A model generated the notes under the pieces. That model worked only from the letters and a program-made list of their open reading frames with translations, had not been told where the DNA came from and did no database searches. The translations under genes were made by a program, and so were the position numbers. A stretch of DNA of 64,000 nucleotides from Skeletonema tropicum (Eukaryota; Bacillariophyta; Thalassiosirophyceae; Thalassiosirales; Thalassiosiraceae): NCBI GenBank assembly GCA_037178625.1, contig JAWZXG010000029.1, positions 124,001 through 188,000 of the forward strand. Reading direction: 5' to 3'. This document shows, piece after piece, positions 32,453-42,965 of the stretch (its first letter is position 1; every line of letters starts with the position of its first letter).

Positions 32453-33895
32453 CTACATCATCATGCCACCTTGCTTCCCCATCATGGCCATGTATTGTGA
32501 AGCATTTTCCTTCATGAACGCCTCTTGAAACTCAAAAATGATTGTTACTGTCAACAAAATTCCCGTTCCACTACCAATAGCACCCATATAATCGGCCACT
32601 ACAGTCAGCAATCCTATGCAAATACCACCCAACGCAGCAGCAATTGGGATGTAACGCCCCAGAATTTTTGCCGTGGCTGTTTCACGATGTCCCTTCATAA
32701 CAATTTGATTCTCGCGAAATTGACGTGCAACATCCCTCACACTTGACCCGGACACCTCTGTCCAAGTTCTAGCAAAGATGGCACATGCTGTCAGAGTAAA
32801 CATGAGATAGAATAGAGCGTGGAATGGATCAGAAAGCATGGCCGTGAATGTAGCTGGAGGTGAGACATAGTAAGCTAGTCCTCCAACAGGAACCGCGTTT
32901 GCACCAGTTTCCAAAGTAGAAGGCGCCCAATCCCCAAATAACTTCACAAAGGGAGAATTAGGAGCTTGATTGAAGAGCATTTGCGACATGAAGTAAAGAT
33001 TTGACACGAACGCAGTCTGCAAAATGATGGGCATATTGGATGTGTAGAATAATTTGATTGGGTATTTCTGTTCTGCTCCACGAGCGCGTTGACTCTTCAC
33101 CGCCAACATAACACGCCATCCTTGCATGTAGATACAAAGAGCAAATATAAGGAGAGTGGCCGCAAGATTTGTTAAGTTTGGAAGGTTTTGACGATAGAGT
33201 GCCTCTCGGATGGCTTGAAGTTTGTTGCTTCTCACATACATGAGGTGGAAGAAGGCAAGTACGGCCCCCTCAAACTCAGTTCCGCGTCCAGTATTAATGG
33301 TAGTAGGACTGAAAGCTTTCCATACAATTGTCTCACTGATATGGGAGGCAATGAAGAGACTAATACCGGACCCCAATCCATATCCGGCTTGAAGTAATTC
33401 ATCGAGCATGAGCAAGATGAAACCAGCAAATGTCAACTGTGCCACAATGAGAATAGCGTTACCCGCCCCAATAGATGCCACATCACCATACATGCCACTA
33501 ACAACGTAGAGTGTCGCCTGCACGAAAGTTACAAGCAACCCAACAACTTTTTGTGCGGCAGTGAATAAAACTCGATCCTCTTTACTCTTCAAATCCACAT
33601 CAAGTATCTTGGCACCAGCAAGAAGCTGCATCACCATACCAGTCGTCATCAATGGGCTAACACCCAACTCCATCAACGTCCCGCGATTCGACGCCAAAAT
33701 AACTCGCATCCAATAGAACGGATCGGATGTTTGCGCCCTTTGGATGCCGTAGAGCGGAAGGTTGCTGCACACAACATACACGAGTAGAGCACATACGGTC
33801 CAGGTGATCTTTTCTTGCAATGGGACTTTTTGCGTTGGCTTCTCCACCTCGGGGATACCCGCGAGGATGGGGCGGATTAGGTGAAGGAGCTTCAT
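32453..33895 (-). CDS. SEC61A: Sec61 alpha, ER protein-conducting channel
   Basis: Single exon, 480 aa. The start MKLLHLIRPILAGIPEVEKP at 33895 matches the conserved N-terminus; the upstream in-frame extension has no ATG and is not needed. Ten membrane segments are visible. Signatures include VPLQEKITWT, YWMRVILASNRGTLMELGVS, PLMTTGMVMQLLAG, LLQAGYGLGSGISLFIA, VLAVKSQR-type loop 8 (MLAVKSQRARGAEQKYPIKL) and FARTWTEVSGSSVRDVA. The length equals that of other eukaryotic Sec61 alpha. It forms the translocon with Sec61 beta and gamma in the ER, which in diatoms includes the outermost plastid membrane. Confidence 0.98.
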   Translation of the reverse strand: MKLLHLIRPILAGIPEVEKPTQKVPLQEKITWTVCALLVYVVCSNLPLYGIQRAQTSDPFYWMRVILASNRGTLMELGVSPLMTTGMVMQLLAGAKILDVDLKSKEDRVLFTAAQKVVGLLVTFVQATLYVVSGMYGDVASIGAGNAILIVAQLTFAGFILLMLDELLQAGYGLGSGISLFIASHISETIVWKAFSPTTINTGRGTEFEGAVLAFFHLMYVRSNKLQAIREALYRQNLPNLTNLAATLLIFALCIYMQGWRVMLAVKSQRARGAEQKYPIKLFYTSNMPIILQTAFVSNLYFMSQMLFNQAPNSPFVKLFGDWAPSTLETGANAVPVGGLAYYVSPPATFTAMLSDPFHALFYLMFTLTACAIFARTWTEVSGSSVRDVARQFRENQIVMKGHRETATAKILGRYIPIAAALGGICIGLLTVVADYMGAIGSGTGILLTVTIIFEFQEAFMKENASQYMAMMGKQGGMMM

Positions 33896-34420
33896 TGTCT
33901 TCGTGCCTATGTTGTAGGTCGACAATTTTGTACTATCTTTACGACACAACGACAAACAGATTCGATCATGTTCATCGTGGTCGGCTGTCGCTCAAAAGAA
34001 AAACAATGACACCCTCTGGGTTATGAGCCACACAAGTTGTTACCCAAATCTTTCCTTGAACATCCAGTATCGATAATAAATATCCACCAAATACCCTATT
34101 ATGTCACACTGGCACTCCCCTCCTCCTCTCTTCATGCACAAAAAAATTCTCCACCTTTTCATCTCCACCTCCACCTCCTCCTCCTGAAGCTGAAGTGAAG
34201 TGAAAAGAAGTGGGTGCAGTTGACGTGTGCAGTGTGCAAACCTCTCTCTACCATAGCTTCCATATCTTTAGGTTCCTCTTTACTCCTGCCATACGCTTAT
34301 CACTCGGTCTCTGCGGCATGAAACAACAATCTGCTGTGCCAATAATATAGTATCAACGGATAGAATATTTCCTTCCTCTTCATTTACACTACAGCACATC
34401 ATATCAAAGCAGCTTCCAGC
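33896..34420. other. Divergent promoter region of Sec61 alpha and the HAD gene
   Basis: AT-rich, with pyrimidine-rich stretches near 34120-34190 and a tgaagtgaagtgaaaagaag purine run near 34190. No coding or RNA feature is seen. Confidence 0.4.
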
Positions 34421-35278
34421 ATGTCATTATCAACCAAAACAACGCCCAAAATCAAAGCAGCAATCTTTGACCTAGACGGAACTCTACTCGACACAGAATC
34501 ACTTAGCTGTCGAGCTGTTATAGATTCGTTCGAACTCACAAATGCACCATTAAATCCAGCTATCCGGTCACAGCTCAAACGAGATGGAGATCTGTTACCA
34601 TGGGAGCTAAAACAAAGTATATTAGGTCTACGAGGATCAGAATGGGTGCCGATAACGTTGGGCTATGCACAAGAGAAATGGGATTGGGTTGGATATGAGA
34701 ACGGGCTTGATTGGAAAGATGGATGGCAGTCAAGAGGAAACAATAGAGACACACAAGAGAATGAAACGAGGGAGAGAATTATCAACACATTCATAGAAAC
34801 TTGGGAAAGACGATTAGGTGAACTCTGTGAACAAGTTGTAGCATGTCCTGGAGCTCTTGAGCTGGTAAGAGCATTGTCTGAACATGGAAATTTACCTCTA
34901 GCAGTAGCTACAAGCAGTAGATTGGAAGGTGTCAATAAGAAGAGACAAAAACACGAAGAGATGTTTCAATTCTTTGAACATGTGGTCACTGGTGACGATA
35001 AAAATGTTCGTATGGGCAAGCCAGCTCCAGACATATTCTTAGAAGCGGCAAGAAGGCTAAACGTCCACCCTTCGGAATGCTTGGTTTTTGAGGATTCATT
35101 GCAAGGAGCAATAGCTGGCAAGGCTGCTGGGTGTGTGACTATAGCTGTACCTGATAAGAGGATGGAGACGGAAGCATTCATGGATCATTCCGATCATATA
35201 ATACCGAGCATGTGGCACTTTAGCGGGCAACAGTGGGGGGTTGATGTAGATATGAGCAACCATTCTGTTGAAGACTAA
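34421..35278 (+). CDS. HAD-superfamily phosphatase (PUDP/beta-PGM-like)
   Basis: Single exon, 285 aa. HAD motif I is AAIFDLDGTLLDTE (nucleophile Asp17, Asp19). Motif II is AVATSSRLEGV. Motif III/IV are KPAPDIFLEAARRL and LVFEDSLQGAIAGKAAG. A helical cap lies between residues about 30 and 130. The arrangement matches subclass I enzymes such as pseudouridine-5'-phosphatase (HDHD1) and GS1/glycerol-3-phosphatase. The cap is longer than usual because of a hydrophilic insert (WKDGWQSRGNNRDTQENETR). There is no targeting sequence, so it is probably cytosolic. It converges on the NAD kinase gene, with 56 bp between stops. Confidence 0.88.
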   Translation: MSLSTKTTPKIKAAIFDLDGTLLDTESLSCRAVIDSFELTNAPLNPAIRSQLKRDGDLLPWELKQSILGLRGSEWVPITLGYAQEKWDWVGYENGLDWKDGWQSRGNNRDTQENETRERIINTFIETWERRLGELCEQVVACPGALELVRALSEHGNLPLAVATSSRLEGVNKKRQKHEEMFQFFEHVVTGDDKNVRMGKPAPDIFLEAARRLNVHPSECLVFEDSLQGAIAGKAAGCVTIAVPDKRMETEAFMDHSDHIIPSMWHFSGQQWGVDVDMSNHSVED

Positions 35279-35334
35279 TTTAATACAGTAGCAGAATGCA
35301 ATTTACAACTTCTCTGCCCTTCAGTGTCTGTGAT

Positions 35335-36930
35335 TCAGTCTGTTACTGAAGTTGTGGATATATTCTTCTGTCTCACTCTTGTATTGAAGTTGAAATTACT
35401 CTTCAGACTGGATAACCAGTCGGCTGAATGATCTACCCTATTTATTGTTGGAACAGGATGGGGACTCATTTCTATTTGTACACTATCTCCTCGACTCAAC
35501 TCCGTTCTATGTTTGCCATCGAAATGAACGCAAGCTGTCGACCGGGCATCACTTGGGACATAACATCGCAATACCACATGATCTGGGAATACCATGCTTC
35601 GGAAACTGAGGACATGAGGGCAAATTGGAGTGACCATAATGGCTGGAACGGCTGGATGAACAACAGACCCACCAGCAGCCATACTGTATGCTGTTGAACC
35701 AGTTGGTGTCGCAAAGATGATGCCATCTGCTTGCACTGTCGTCAAGTGTACATCATCGCAAAAACATTCCAAGCTTGCCAAGTAAGGACTCGATCCCCTA
35801 TCGATGACAACTTCATTCAGTACAACATAACGGGCACGAAGTGTTCCGTCACTTCCAAATATGCGACAGTCAAATCTCATTCGCATTGAGATGCAAATTT
35901 TATTGTTGTTGCCGAATGCCAATGGTTCTCTATCACTGTAACCCGAAAAGGATGATGCTTCTATATGCATGTTGTTATTTGCACGCTGAGAGATTGTTAA
36001 ACCATTCTTGTCGTCTGGACCGTCCTTATCATCCTCTACTTCGTTCCCATCTGAAGTAACTTCTTTCAGACCTAATGCAATCAAAATTGTTTCCAACATT
36101 TCTTCTCTGGCAAATGGAGTTAAGAATCCCATGCTCCCCCCTGCGACGGGTAGTATTGGAGGAACTGGTCCACTGAATACATGTGACGCATACATTATTG
36201 TGCCATCACCGCCCAGCGTTACAATCAGATCGGCATCTGATAAGTCTGCAGAATATTGCTGCTTTTCTCCATTACTATTATTGGTGGTGATATCATCATC
36301 ATCATCTACAGAAGGTGGCAGTAACTGTTTCCCACTGCCAAATCCTGGCACTGGTTTGGGATCAAAGTGTCGAATCATCTCACTTTCCAAGTCAATGTTA
36401 TCAAACTTTCTCAACTTGTCCCTAAAAATAGAATCTACCAATATCTGCACTCCGTAGTCTAATAATTGTTCTATCACTTCTACCGCCATGGGGACCAAAT
36501 CTTCATCATCTGGTTTCACAAGTATCAGCACTGCTGGTGAGTAGGATTTCCCCTCACCATTATTTGCAGTTGTAGAGGACGCGTCATCTTCTACAAAACT
36601 GTATGCCACTTGCCCGGTCGCAGGTGCTGTTAACTCCAAATGATTATGGTCCCCTGTTACTTTTTCACGAATTGTTTCATGACAAACATTAGAATTGCAC
36701 CAAGATAGCTCAATTTTGCGTTTGGTCGCTGCCGCTCTTTCATGCCCACCGTTCGTCTGGAGCAGATTACCAGCATCGTCTTTAGTTGCTTCTGGATTCA
36801 ATTCATTAACATCTGTTTGAGGTTCCGCAGAATAAAGACGGTGCAGCGACGTCCGTATTATTGGTGCTGGCCTGAATTGGAATGCATCAACGAGACATAT
36901 TACCGCAAGGGAGAGTATTTGCTGCTTCAT
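35335..36930 (-). CDS. NAD kinase, probably plastid-targeted
   Basis: Single exon, 531 aa from the first ATG at 36930. MKQQILSLAVICLVDAFQF is a signal peptide ending in an A-F junction, followed by RPAPIIRTSLHRLYS; together this is a typical diatom plastid address. The kinase signatures are LIVTLGGDGTIMYAS (about residue 234), LPVAGGSMGFLTPF, VLNEVVIDRG and IIFATPTGSTAYSMAAGGS. The enzyme converts NAD to NADP using ATP; a plastid form supplies NADP for photosynthetic electron transport. Acidic low-complexity inserts (DDDDDITTNNSNGEK and EVEDDKDGPDDKNG) interrupt the catalytic core and presumably form loops. The C-terminus carries the conserved dimer region (MSPHPVPTIN). Confidence 0.93.
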   Translation of the reverse strand: MKQQILSLAVICLVDAFQFRPAPIIRTSLHRLYSAEPQTDVNELNPEATKDDAGNLLQTNGGHERAAATKRKIELSWCNSNVCHETIREKVTGDHNHLELTAPATGQVAYSFVEDDASSTTANNGEGKSYSPAVLILVKPDDEDLVPMAVEVIEQLLDYGVQILVDSIFRDKLRKFDNIDLESEMIRHFDPKPVPGFGSGKQLLPPSVDDDDDITTNNSNGEKQQYSADLSDADLIVTLGGDGTIMYASHVFSGPVPPILPVAGGSMGFLTPFAREEMLETILIALGLKEVTSDGNEVEDDKDGPDDKNGLTISQRANNNMHIEASSFSGYSDREPLAFGNNNKICISMRMRFDCRIFGSDGTLRARYVVLNEVVIDRGSSPYLASLECFCDDVHLTTVQADGIIFATPTGSTAYSMAAGGSVVHPAVPAIMVTPICPHVLSFRSMVFPDHVVLRCYVPSDARSTACVHFDGKHRTELSRGDSVQIEMSPHPVPTINRVDHSADWLSSLKSNFNFNTRVRQKNISTTSVTD

Positions 36931-37060
36931 CTTCTCCAAGCTACTGCAGCCACCACTACGAACATATACAGCATGAGAGATAGCCACCGCCCACTTCTTC
37001 AGCTACATATGCAGCGGACAAGGAACGAAAGTGGAATGAATAGGTAGTTGTAGCGACGTA

Positions 37061-38055
37061 CAGTCGTCGTACAGTTATTTTGACACACTGTGTTCTGGCT
37101 CAGCGTGTCAAAATAACCGTACTTGTCAAAACATCCGTGTAGCAAGTAAATAGGCATCGGTACATAAGCTTAAATACCAGTACATAGGTATGTACATAGG
37201 TTTCAGACAAAGGAGGAGACAAAGCAAGGTTGCTTACATATTTAGAAGTCTTCATGCTCCCACGTCAATTTCAGTTGTTCCAGAGTCAACGATAAATCTT
37301 TCACCAATTCATCAGATTTGCTGTTTAAGACCATAATCAATTCGACGTTACGAGAGCGTAGATGACCAAATGAATTGAAGAAGATATTGTACCGTGCATC
37401 TGCATCATCATCCTCGTCGTCATTCTCGTCGTCCTCCTCTGAACCCGCATTCTCATTCTCACGGAGTTTCTTGATTGCGTCTAATGCTGCCTCTGCAAGC
37501 AGCAATGGTGTCTCGGACGAATCTTTGATATGCTTTTTACATTGATCCAATAACCAATACGCATTGTCGTGCCGTGAGTAAGGCTTGGATGCAGCTTTCT
37601 GAACCCTAAAGTATGGCGCCACATTCGGTTGTCGCAACTTATTGCCTGCAAGCTTCGGATATCTTTGTATTCTTCTTCGTTACCTCGCAAATCATCAAAT
37701 TGGTGCCCACACGGCGCATGCTTCTGATGTCCGCAACGAAGACAAAAGTGTCTCGAATCCCTGCTGCCTTCAGGCGGCAAGGGGAGGCCTTCCATGTCGC
37801 AATAATCGCCCGCAGCACATCTAGCAGCACTCATTGTCGTTTACTTTATTAATTTGTCTCGCTGTATTGTGTAAGTATTGTGTATGGTAATGTCATGGTC
37901 ATGGTCATGGTGGTTTGTGTGGCTGAGCTGCCTCTTCTCCCTCCTCGGGAGAAGCGGGGAAGCCAGCGATAAGAGAAGGTAGTGTTCTCTGCTGCTGTGT
38001 CAAAATAACTGTAATGTCAAAATAAGCGTGTGTCAAAATAACCGTACGACGACTG
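37061..38055. mobile_element. Tc1/mariner-like non-autonomous element enclosing a gene
   Basis: Inverted ends CAGTCGTCGTACAGTTATTT at 37061 and its mirror ending at 38055 match over 28 bp with one mismatch. They are flanked by TA on both sides (37059-37060 and 38056-38057). The outer flanks cgacg and cgtcg would rejoin as the palindrome cgacgTAcgtcg, a preferred context for TA insertion. Subterminal copies of tgtcaaaataa occur at both ends (three at the right, two or three at the left). The only coding sequence inside is the 184-aa Cys/His protein at 37242-37834, not a DDE transposase. Confidence 0.75.
37242..37834 (-). CDS. Small Cys/His-rich protein inside a TIR pair, function unknown
   Basis: Two overlapping frames must be joined. 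The N-terminal frame begins at ATG 37834 and reads MSAARCAAGDYCDMEG, then FCLRCGHQKHAPCGHQFDDL, a zinc-binding-like set of Cys/His. The C-terminal frame ends at 37242 with an acidic stretch (EEDDENDDEDDDADA) and helical tail. Removing 37646-37683 (gtaacg ... cttgcag, 38 nt) joins them in frame, giving 184 aa. An alternative acceptor 51 nt further downstream gives an 89 nt intron and a shorter protein. A simple frameshift is also possible. The zinc-finger-like N-terminus recalls DNA-binding modules of some transposon proteins, but I do not recognise a family. Confidence 0.5.
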
Positions 38056-38386
38056 TACGTCGATAACGAAGAATTTTACATAGTCGGCGTCGGCAGCGCG
38101 GAGGAACGAGGGAACGGAAACACTTCTCCTCTTCTGTCCCGCCACACGCCAACGTTCGCGCCATCTTCAAGCTTTAAAAATTGTAGCTACATCCTCTGGC
38201 GATGGCTAGCATGCAGGCCATCATACACCATCAAGGCCTCTAGCCTATCTCTATCGAAGCTACCATACTACTTCTCAGTAGTGTAACTCAACACACAGCC
38301 GTCAGATTGCGCTGGTAGCCTTTATTCTCTGTGTGGGTATCGTCAAAGTAAGCAGCATACTTAGCTGCAAAGACAATTATCACATC

Positions 38387-39580
38387 ATGAGTTCTGTTTC
38401 TTGGATATCTTGCGTGATCCTCTGCATATGGACGGCTGGATTGGAAACAACGACTGCATTCATGACATCAAGCCAAGTAGCTGTGCCCCGCATTACACTT
38501 GACGAGTTCCTTGCTGCCCCTATACATGATAAACCCATAATCATTCGAGATATTGTCTCGCCAGATGTAATAGAATCTCTGGCCGATGATTTGATGAGCA
38601 CAATTGGAGAGGAGCAGATACAGATGCAGCATAAGATCAAGGACGATGATGGCAAAGCAATTACTGAGATCTACGATATCTCTCTATTCGAATCTGTTGA
38701 GTACATGATGGATTCGGAACACGGCGACTCATTCTTTGCCTTTGTCGAGGGGCTTCTGCCCAGTTCTACAACAGCCAAACTCCATAAAAAGTTGACAGAC
38801 ATTCGAGAAGCACCATTTCCACATCAAGAAGATTGGTTTGATTACTTTCCAGAAAGTATACGGCCATCTGATGCATTAATCTTGGCTGGTGAAGGATCTA
38901 CCTCAACATTACACCGTGATCCATTTGAATGGACAGGTACAAGCTTGTGCTTAGAAGGAGTAAAGATATGGAGATTCATACCAACACCTGCATCTGGTGA
39001 CGGAGGAGTAGCAAAAGTGGACAAGGAACTACAATCATATCGTTTGGATTCCATCGCTTGGGAGCAGGAGGACAACCAGCAATCTGATCCTTTGGTTTTA
39101 AGTGCAGGCTGGCAAAGTGATATGACATTATATGACTCAATTGATGATAACTTTCCAACCGCTTTTGAGTGGGCTACTATGGAGGAAGACAATAATGACT
39201 TGTTCCGGAATGAAATAATATCTCAAGGTAGTGATTCTTCTCGCCTTCGACCAAGCAGCGAAGCATCCGATGCTCTACAAAAAATAGACGAAACGACTCC
39301 TTTCGTTACTGCAACTCAATTTGCTGGAGATTTACTATTGATTCCTTGTCACTGTTGGCACCAAACATATGCCCCTGTACCATCCATAGCTGTTGCATCC
39401 CAGAGGTGTGGTATAAGCGACGGTGCAAAAGTTGTTCGACACGTACTCGACATGACAAAAAGGAATGATCGGGTAAAGGTGCCTGATTTACTACAGCAAA
39501 GAGAATACAAAGAAGAAGGGATCGGCAAGAAAGTTGTAAGCGAGCTGCTGAGTTTTGCAATCGACAGAAACACTGCTTAA
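38387..39580 (+). CDS. JmjC/cupin-like Fe(II)-2-oxoglutarate oxygenase, probably plastid-targeted
   Basis: Single exon, 397 aa from ATG 38387; the frame upstream lacks an ATG. MSSVSWISCVILCIWTAG is a signal peptide, and TTTAFMTSSQ supplies the Phe of a plastid address. Then comes PRITLDEFLAAPIHDKPIII, the usual entry to cupin-8/JmjC-like domains. The iron ligands can be read as HRD in STLHRDPFEWTGTSLCLEG (about residue 176) and His in LLIPCHCWHQTY (about 322). Trp-Arg after the first strand (KIWRFIP) fits the 2-oxoglutarate side. Members hydroxylate protein or RNA. A plastid location would be unusual for this family. It converges on the NHE gene, with about 75 bp between stops. Confidence 0.78.
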   Translation: MSSVSWISCVILCIWTAGLETTTAFMTSSQVAVPRITLDEFLAAPIHDKPIIIRDIVSPDVIESLADDLMSTIGEEQIQMQHKIKDDDGKAITEIYDISLFESVEYMMDSEHGDSFFAFVEGLLPSSTTAKLHKKLTDIREAPFPHQEDWFDYFPESIRPSDALILAGEGSTSTLHRDPFEWTGTSLCLEGVKIWRFIPTPASGDGGVAKVDKELQSYRLDSIAWEQEDNQQSDPLVLSAGWQSDMTLYDSIDDNFPTAFEWATMEEDNNDLFRNEIISQGSDSSRLRPSSEASDALQKIDETTPFVTATQFAGDLLLIPCHCWHQTYAPVPSIAVASQRCGISDGAKVVRHVLDMTKRNDRVKVPDLLQQREYKEEGIGKKVVSELLSFAIDRNTA

Positions 39581-39654
39581 GTGGTAGAAGCTTCGACACA
39601 TTTACAACATGTTAAAGCGCAGCACTATACTTTTACAACAATGTACATACATGA

Positions 39655-42600
39655 CTAAACCTCATCGGCATCTCCTTTCGTGTTCTCCGCCGTAGCATTC
39701 TTGACACTGCTGTTCCTGAGGTGCAACGAAGACCAGTCATCTTTGGGCATCATGTCAATTTTGTGTCGATCGGACAGCTCGCCAGTATGTGAGGTCTCTA
39801 AGCATTCTTTTGTGTGCAGAATATTTGCCTCAATCTCCTCGATGAGTTCGCCAGCTTCGCGCTCTGACATCAGCCCTTGACGAGACAACCTCTCATAATA
39901 CGCAGCGGCTCTGTTGAGTAAAATATTACACGCGTAGTGACTCTTGATCTGTTGCACTTCCTTCGCGTCAAATTTATCCAAGGCTTGTTCGGCTAGAAGT
40001 ACTTGGTTAGCAGATTCTTGAAGAACTATAGTCTCTGCCTGAGTCAGTTCATCATTACCGTCTCCTTGAGATAAATCTTTGAATGCTTTTTCGGCTATCT
40101 CGTGCGCCTTAATAAACGCAAATAATTCTTGCACGAGAAATAGCATTCCGAAGTGTTCTAGCTCTGCATGAAACTTTTCACTGAGCCTGAACATGCGCTT
40201 CACTCGATGTAAAATCAGATTCACGTGGCTAGCTAACGAGTTACTCGCAGCACAAAGAGCATCCCAATCAGATAAAGGTTGGCCACGAGCAGCCTTGTCT
40301 TGCGCATAGTCTAAACTTTTGAAGAGAGAGTATGGAAGGAAACCTCGACTGCGTAAAGTACGGAAGAGATTGATTGAGGCGCGCAATGGAGTTGAAATCA
40401 TTTTGCTAAAATGCAAGCGCGTCACTTACCATTCAACTTCACCCTTCTCAATTAAGTAATGATATGCAGATCTTAAAGCCTTGATAAAAATCAGCCTCTC
40501 TTCATTCGCCTCCATCTTGATTTCCACATTACTACTACGCAAGTCCCACACGGATCCTCGTGCAGAGTCTCGCGACGACGGCCTCGCAGAAGGCAATCTA
40601 GGAAAACGGCTAAGAGAGGTTCTTTGACTACGATTGCCACCAATGCCATTTCTACTTTTCTTCACCTTTCTGTCTTCAACTTCGGCATTCTCGTCCATAG
40701 CAGGGCCACTTATAACGTACGGCAAGACATTTGCTAGATTTGGGTGACTGTAACTGCGCGGAGGCGTTTTTTCCTGTGAATCAGCAGCAGTGCAATGTCA
40801 AAAATTAGATGTATTGCAGATTGATTACGAGCCGGCAGATTAATGTTGCGTACTCACTTGATGTCTCTTGACAGCAGCTTTCAGTTGATCATAGGTGACA
40901 TCTCTTAAGAATGGAATATGGGCCCGGACAACTGAGAAATCAAGATCCCAGAACCTTTCATCAGCAAGAAGTAACACATACTCTGTCAAAGAATGCTGAA
41001 TCATTCTGAGGCGGTATTTTGATATAATTTTCAGCCTCGTTTCTGTAGGTGTGACCAAACCAAGCTTTTTCAGCATTGGACCACAAGTTGGGGCATTTAT
41101 GCAAAGTGTCAGCATGGCTATGCCACCAGTGAAGAAGAAAACTTGAATAATGATGCAAAATCAAAATCCATATTTGTTAGAAATAAAGAAAGTCAGCAAC
41201 TATCAAAGAAAAGAACAACTCAATCCTCACCTTTTTCAGTATAATCCCTATACTTCGAATCAGAATCAGACGTAATCTCGTGCACCTCAGCAAATAATGA
41301 TAGAGCCAAAGCCAATCCTACCGCGCCTCTCAATCCAGAATAAGACATGAACAAGGCTTCTCGCCAATCAGTGCCGATACCGATGTTTGATATGAGGGGA
41401 TAACACGCAAAAACTAAAAAGAACCGTATCACCAGCACCAATAAGAAGAGGAGAAACAAATAACCCCAATCTTGAGGTTCATATATCCTTTCATTTCCTT
41501 CAGTCTCTTTATCGGAGTCTACAAGCATACCTCCAAAAACGCAGCCTGCTAAAGTAAATAGAAGAGTATTCAGCAACACCTCCGTTATCTCCCAAAAGTG
41601 CTTCATAAGATGTGTATTGTTCACCAGGTTCTCTCCAAACGCCTTTACAGTCAGCCCAAGGAACAAAACACCAATAATGCCTGAACACCCAGAAACTTCC
41701 GACGAAAAATAGCTCAAATAAGCCATACTTATGGTGAGAACGACTTGAGTAACACTATCCTCTCCGTTTAGTCTGTGTTTCAAAAGGAATAGCACCAATA
41801 CTGTTCCAATGCCAAAAGCAATTCCTATACACATACCTCCGAGGCTTAGTTGAAAGAACAGCTTGAAACCCTCACCCCAGCCAATATTCTCTCCCACACC
41901 GGGGATCGCCAACTCATACACAAATCTGGCTCGAAAAATGTTGAAAAAAACATAGGCTGATCCATCATTCAAGAGAGACTCGCCCGATATGTGCATTCTC
42001 AGTCGCGGTCTGTAGAAGTGTAATGTAGAGACGATGAAAGGAGGAAAGTGTGATGAGGCTCTAGTCTGAGCAGCGAAATACGAGGCGGTAAGAACGCCTT
42101 CAATAGGAAAGCCTTCAATAGGAAAGAACTTACGGAGCCCCCAGTTCGTTCATCAGCACAGCTACAGCAACTGGATCGGTCGCGGATAATATCGCTCCAA
42201 ACGTCATGCATAAGTCAAAGGGCCATTCTGGAAACATATACTTTGCAACTAATGCCGTCAATGCTGTCCCAGCAAGAACCATTGGGAAGGCAAAAACGAA
42301 GAGCTGAGAGAAACTCTTCAAGAATAAGTGGACATCAATCCCATATGCATCCACGTAAAGTAATCCAGGAAGAAAGATCAGCAGCAACAATTCGGCCGGA
42401 ATTGCCATCCATATAGCGGCACTGTCAGCTGCGATATCATTATTCTCTGGACGCAGTTCCACTGCAACCCCGATAGCCAATCCTATCAAAAACATCATCG
42501 CTGTGAATGGAATAGCTCTGGCGTAGCGGCTAAGCAAATAATACACAGCTATACCCAATATCTGCGCAAACCAGGGAAAGAATACAGCATGCTCTGCTGT

Positions 42601-42762
42601 CTCCGCTTGACTCTCTTCATGATTTTCGGAAGTTGAACTTGTGTTATGGTCGACAGCTTCAGCATCTGCATGATAAGCACATCCAGCGACGATGATGCCA
42701 ATAAGAATAAGATCAATGTTTGTCCGAAGACAATAGTCGCGGACTCGCTTGTCGGTGGACAT
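39655..42762 (-). CDS. SOS1/NHE-type Na+/H+ antiporter, five exons
   Basis: Exons 42134-42762, 41231-42009, 40858-41141, 40430-40773 and 39655-40348, with introns of 124, 89, 84 and 81 bp, all GT-AG and in phase, giving 909 aa. Junctions restore family motifs: LNELGAPPRLRMHISGESLL (exons 1-2) and VFFTGGIAMLTLCIN (exons 2-3). Ion-site motifs are LSATDPVAVAVLM and GESLLNDGSA. About 11-12 membrane segments occupy residues 15-470. The long cytosolic C-terminus contains LRSAYHYLIEKGEVE and SLDYAQDKA, spaced as in plant SOS1, then helical and disordered regions. The protein should export sodium in exchange for protons at the plasma membrane. A signal-peptide-like first segment is present. Confidence 0.92.
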
Positions 42763-42965
42763 GATGTCAGCGCGCTTTGTTCTGATTACTATCAATCCTC
42801 CACCAAGCTGCTGTATGCAATCTATCTGCAGGAAGCGCAGGTTGTAGGATGTAGGAGCGAGATTGCTTTTAGTATACACGATGAACACCTAAGTATTCCC
42901 AGCCCCCAGCTCATTCAAAGATCTTTATGGTGAAACCAGCGGAGGCGGCAGGCGGGGCAGCATAA

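Noticed and set aside
40406..40429. A 24 nt mini-intron (gtaagt ... ttttag) in the NHE gene
   Set aside because: It keeps the frame and removes the TAA, but an 81 nt intron ending cgcag at 40349 gives the same spacing as plant SOS1 between the conserved GEVE and SLDYAQD blocks and fits the other intron lengths.
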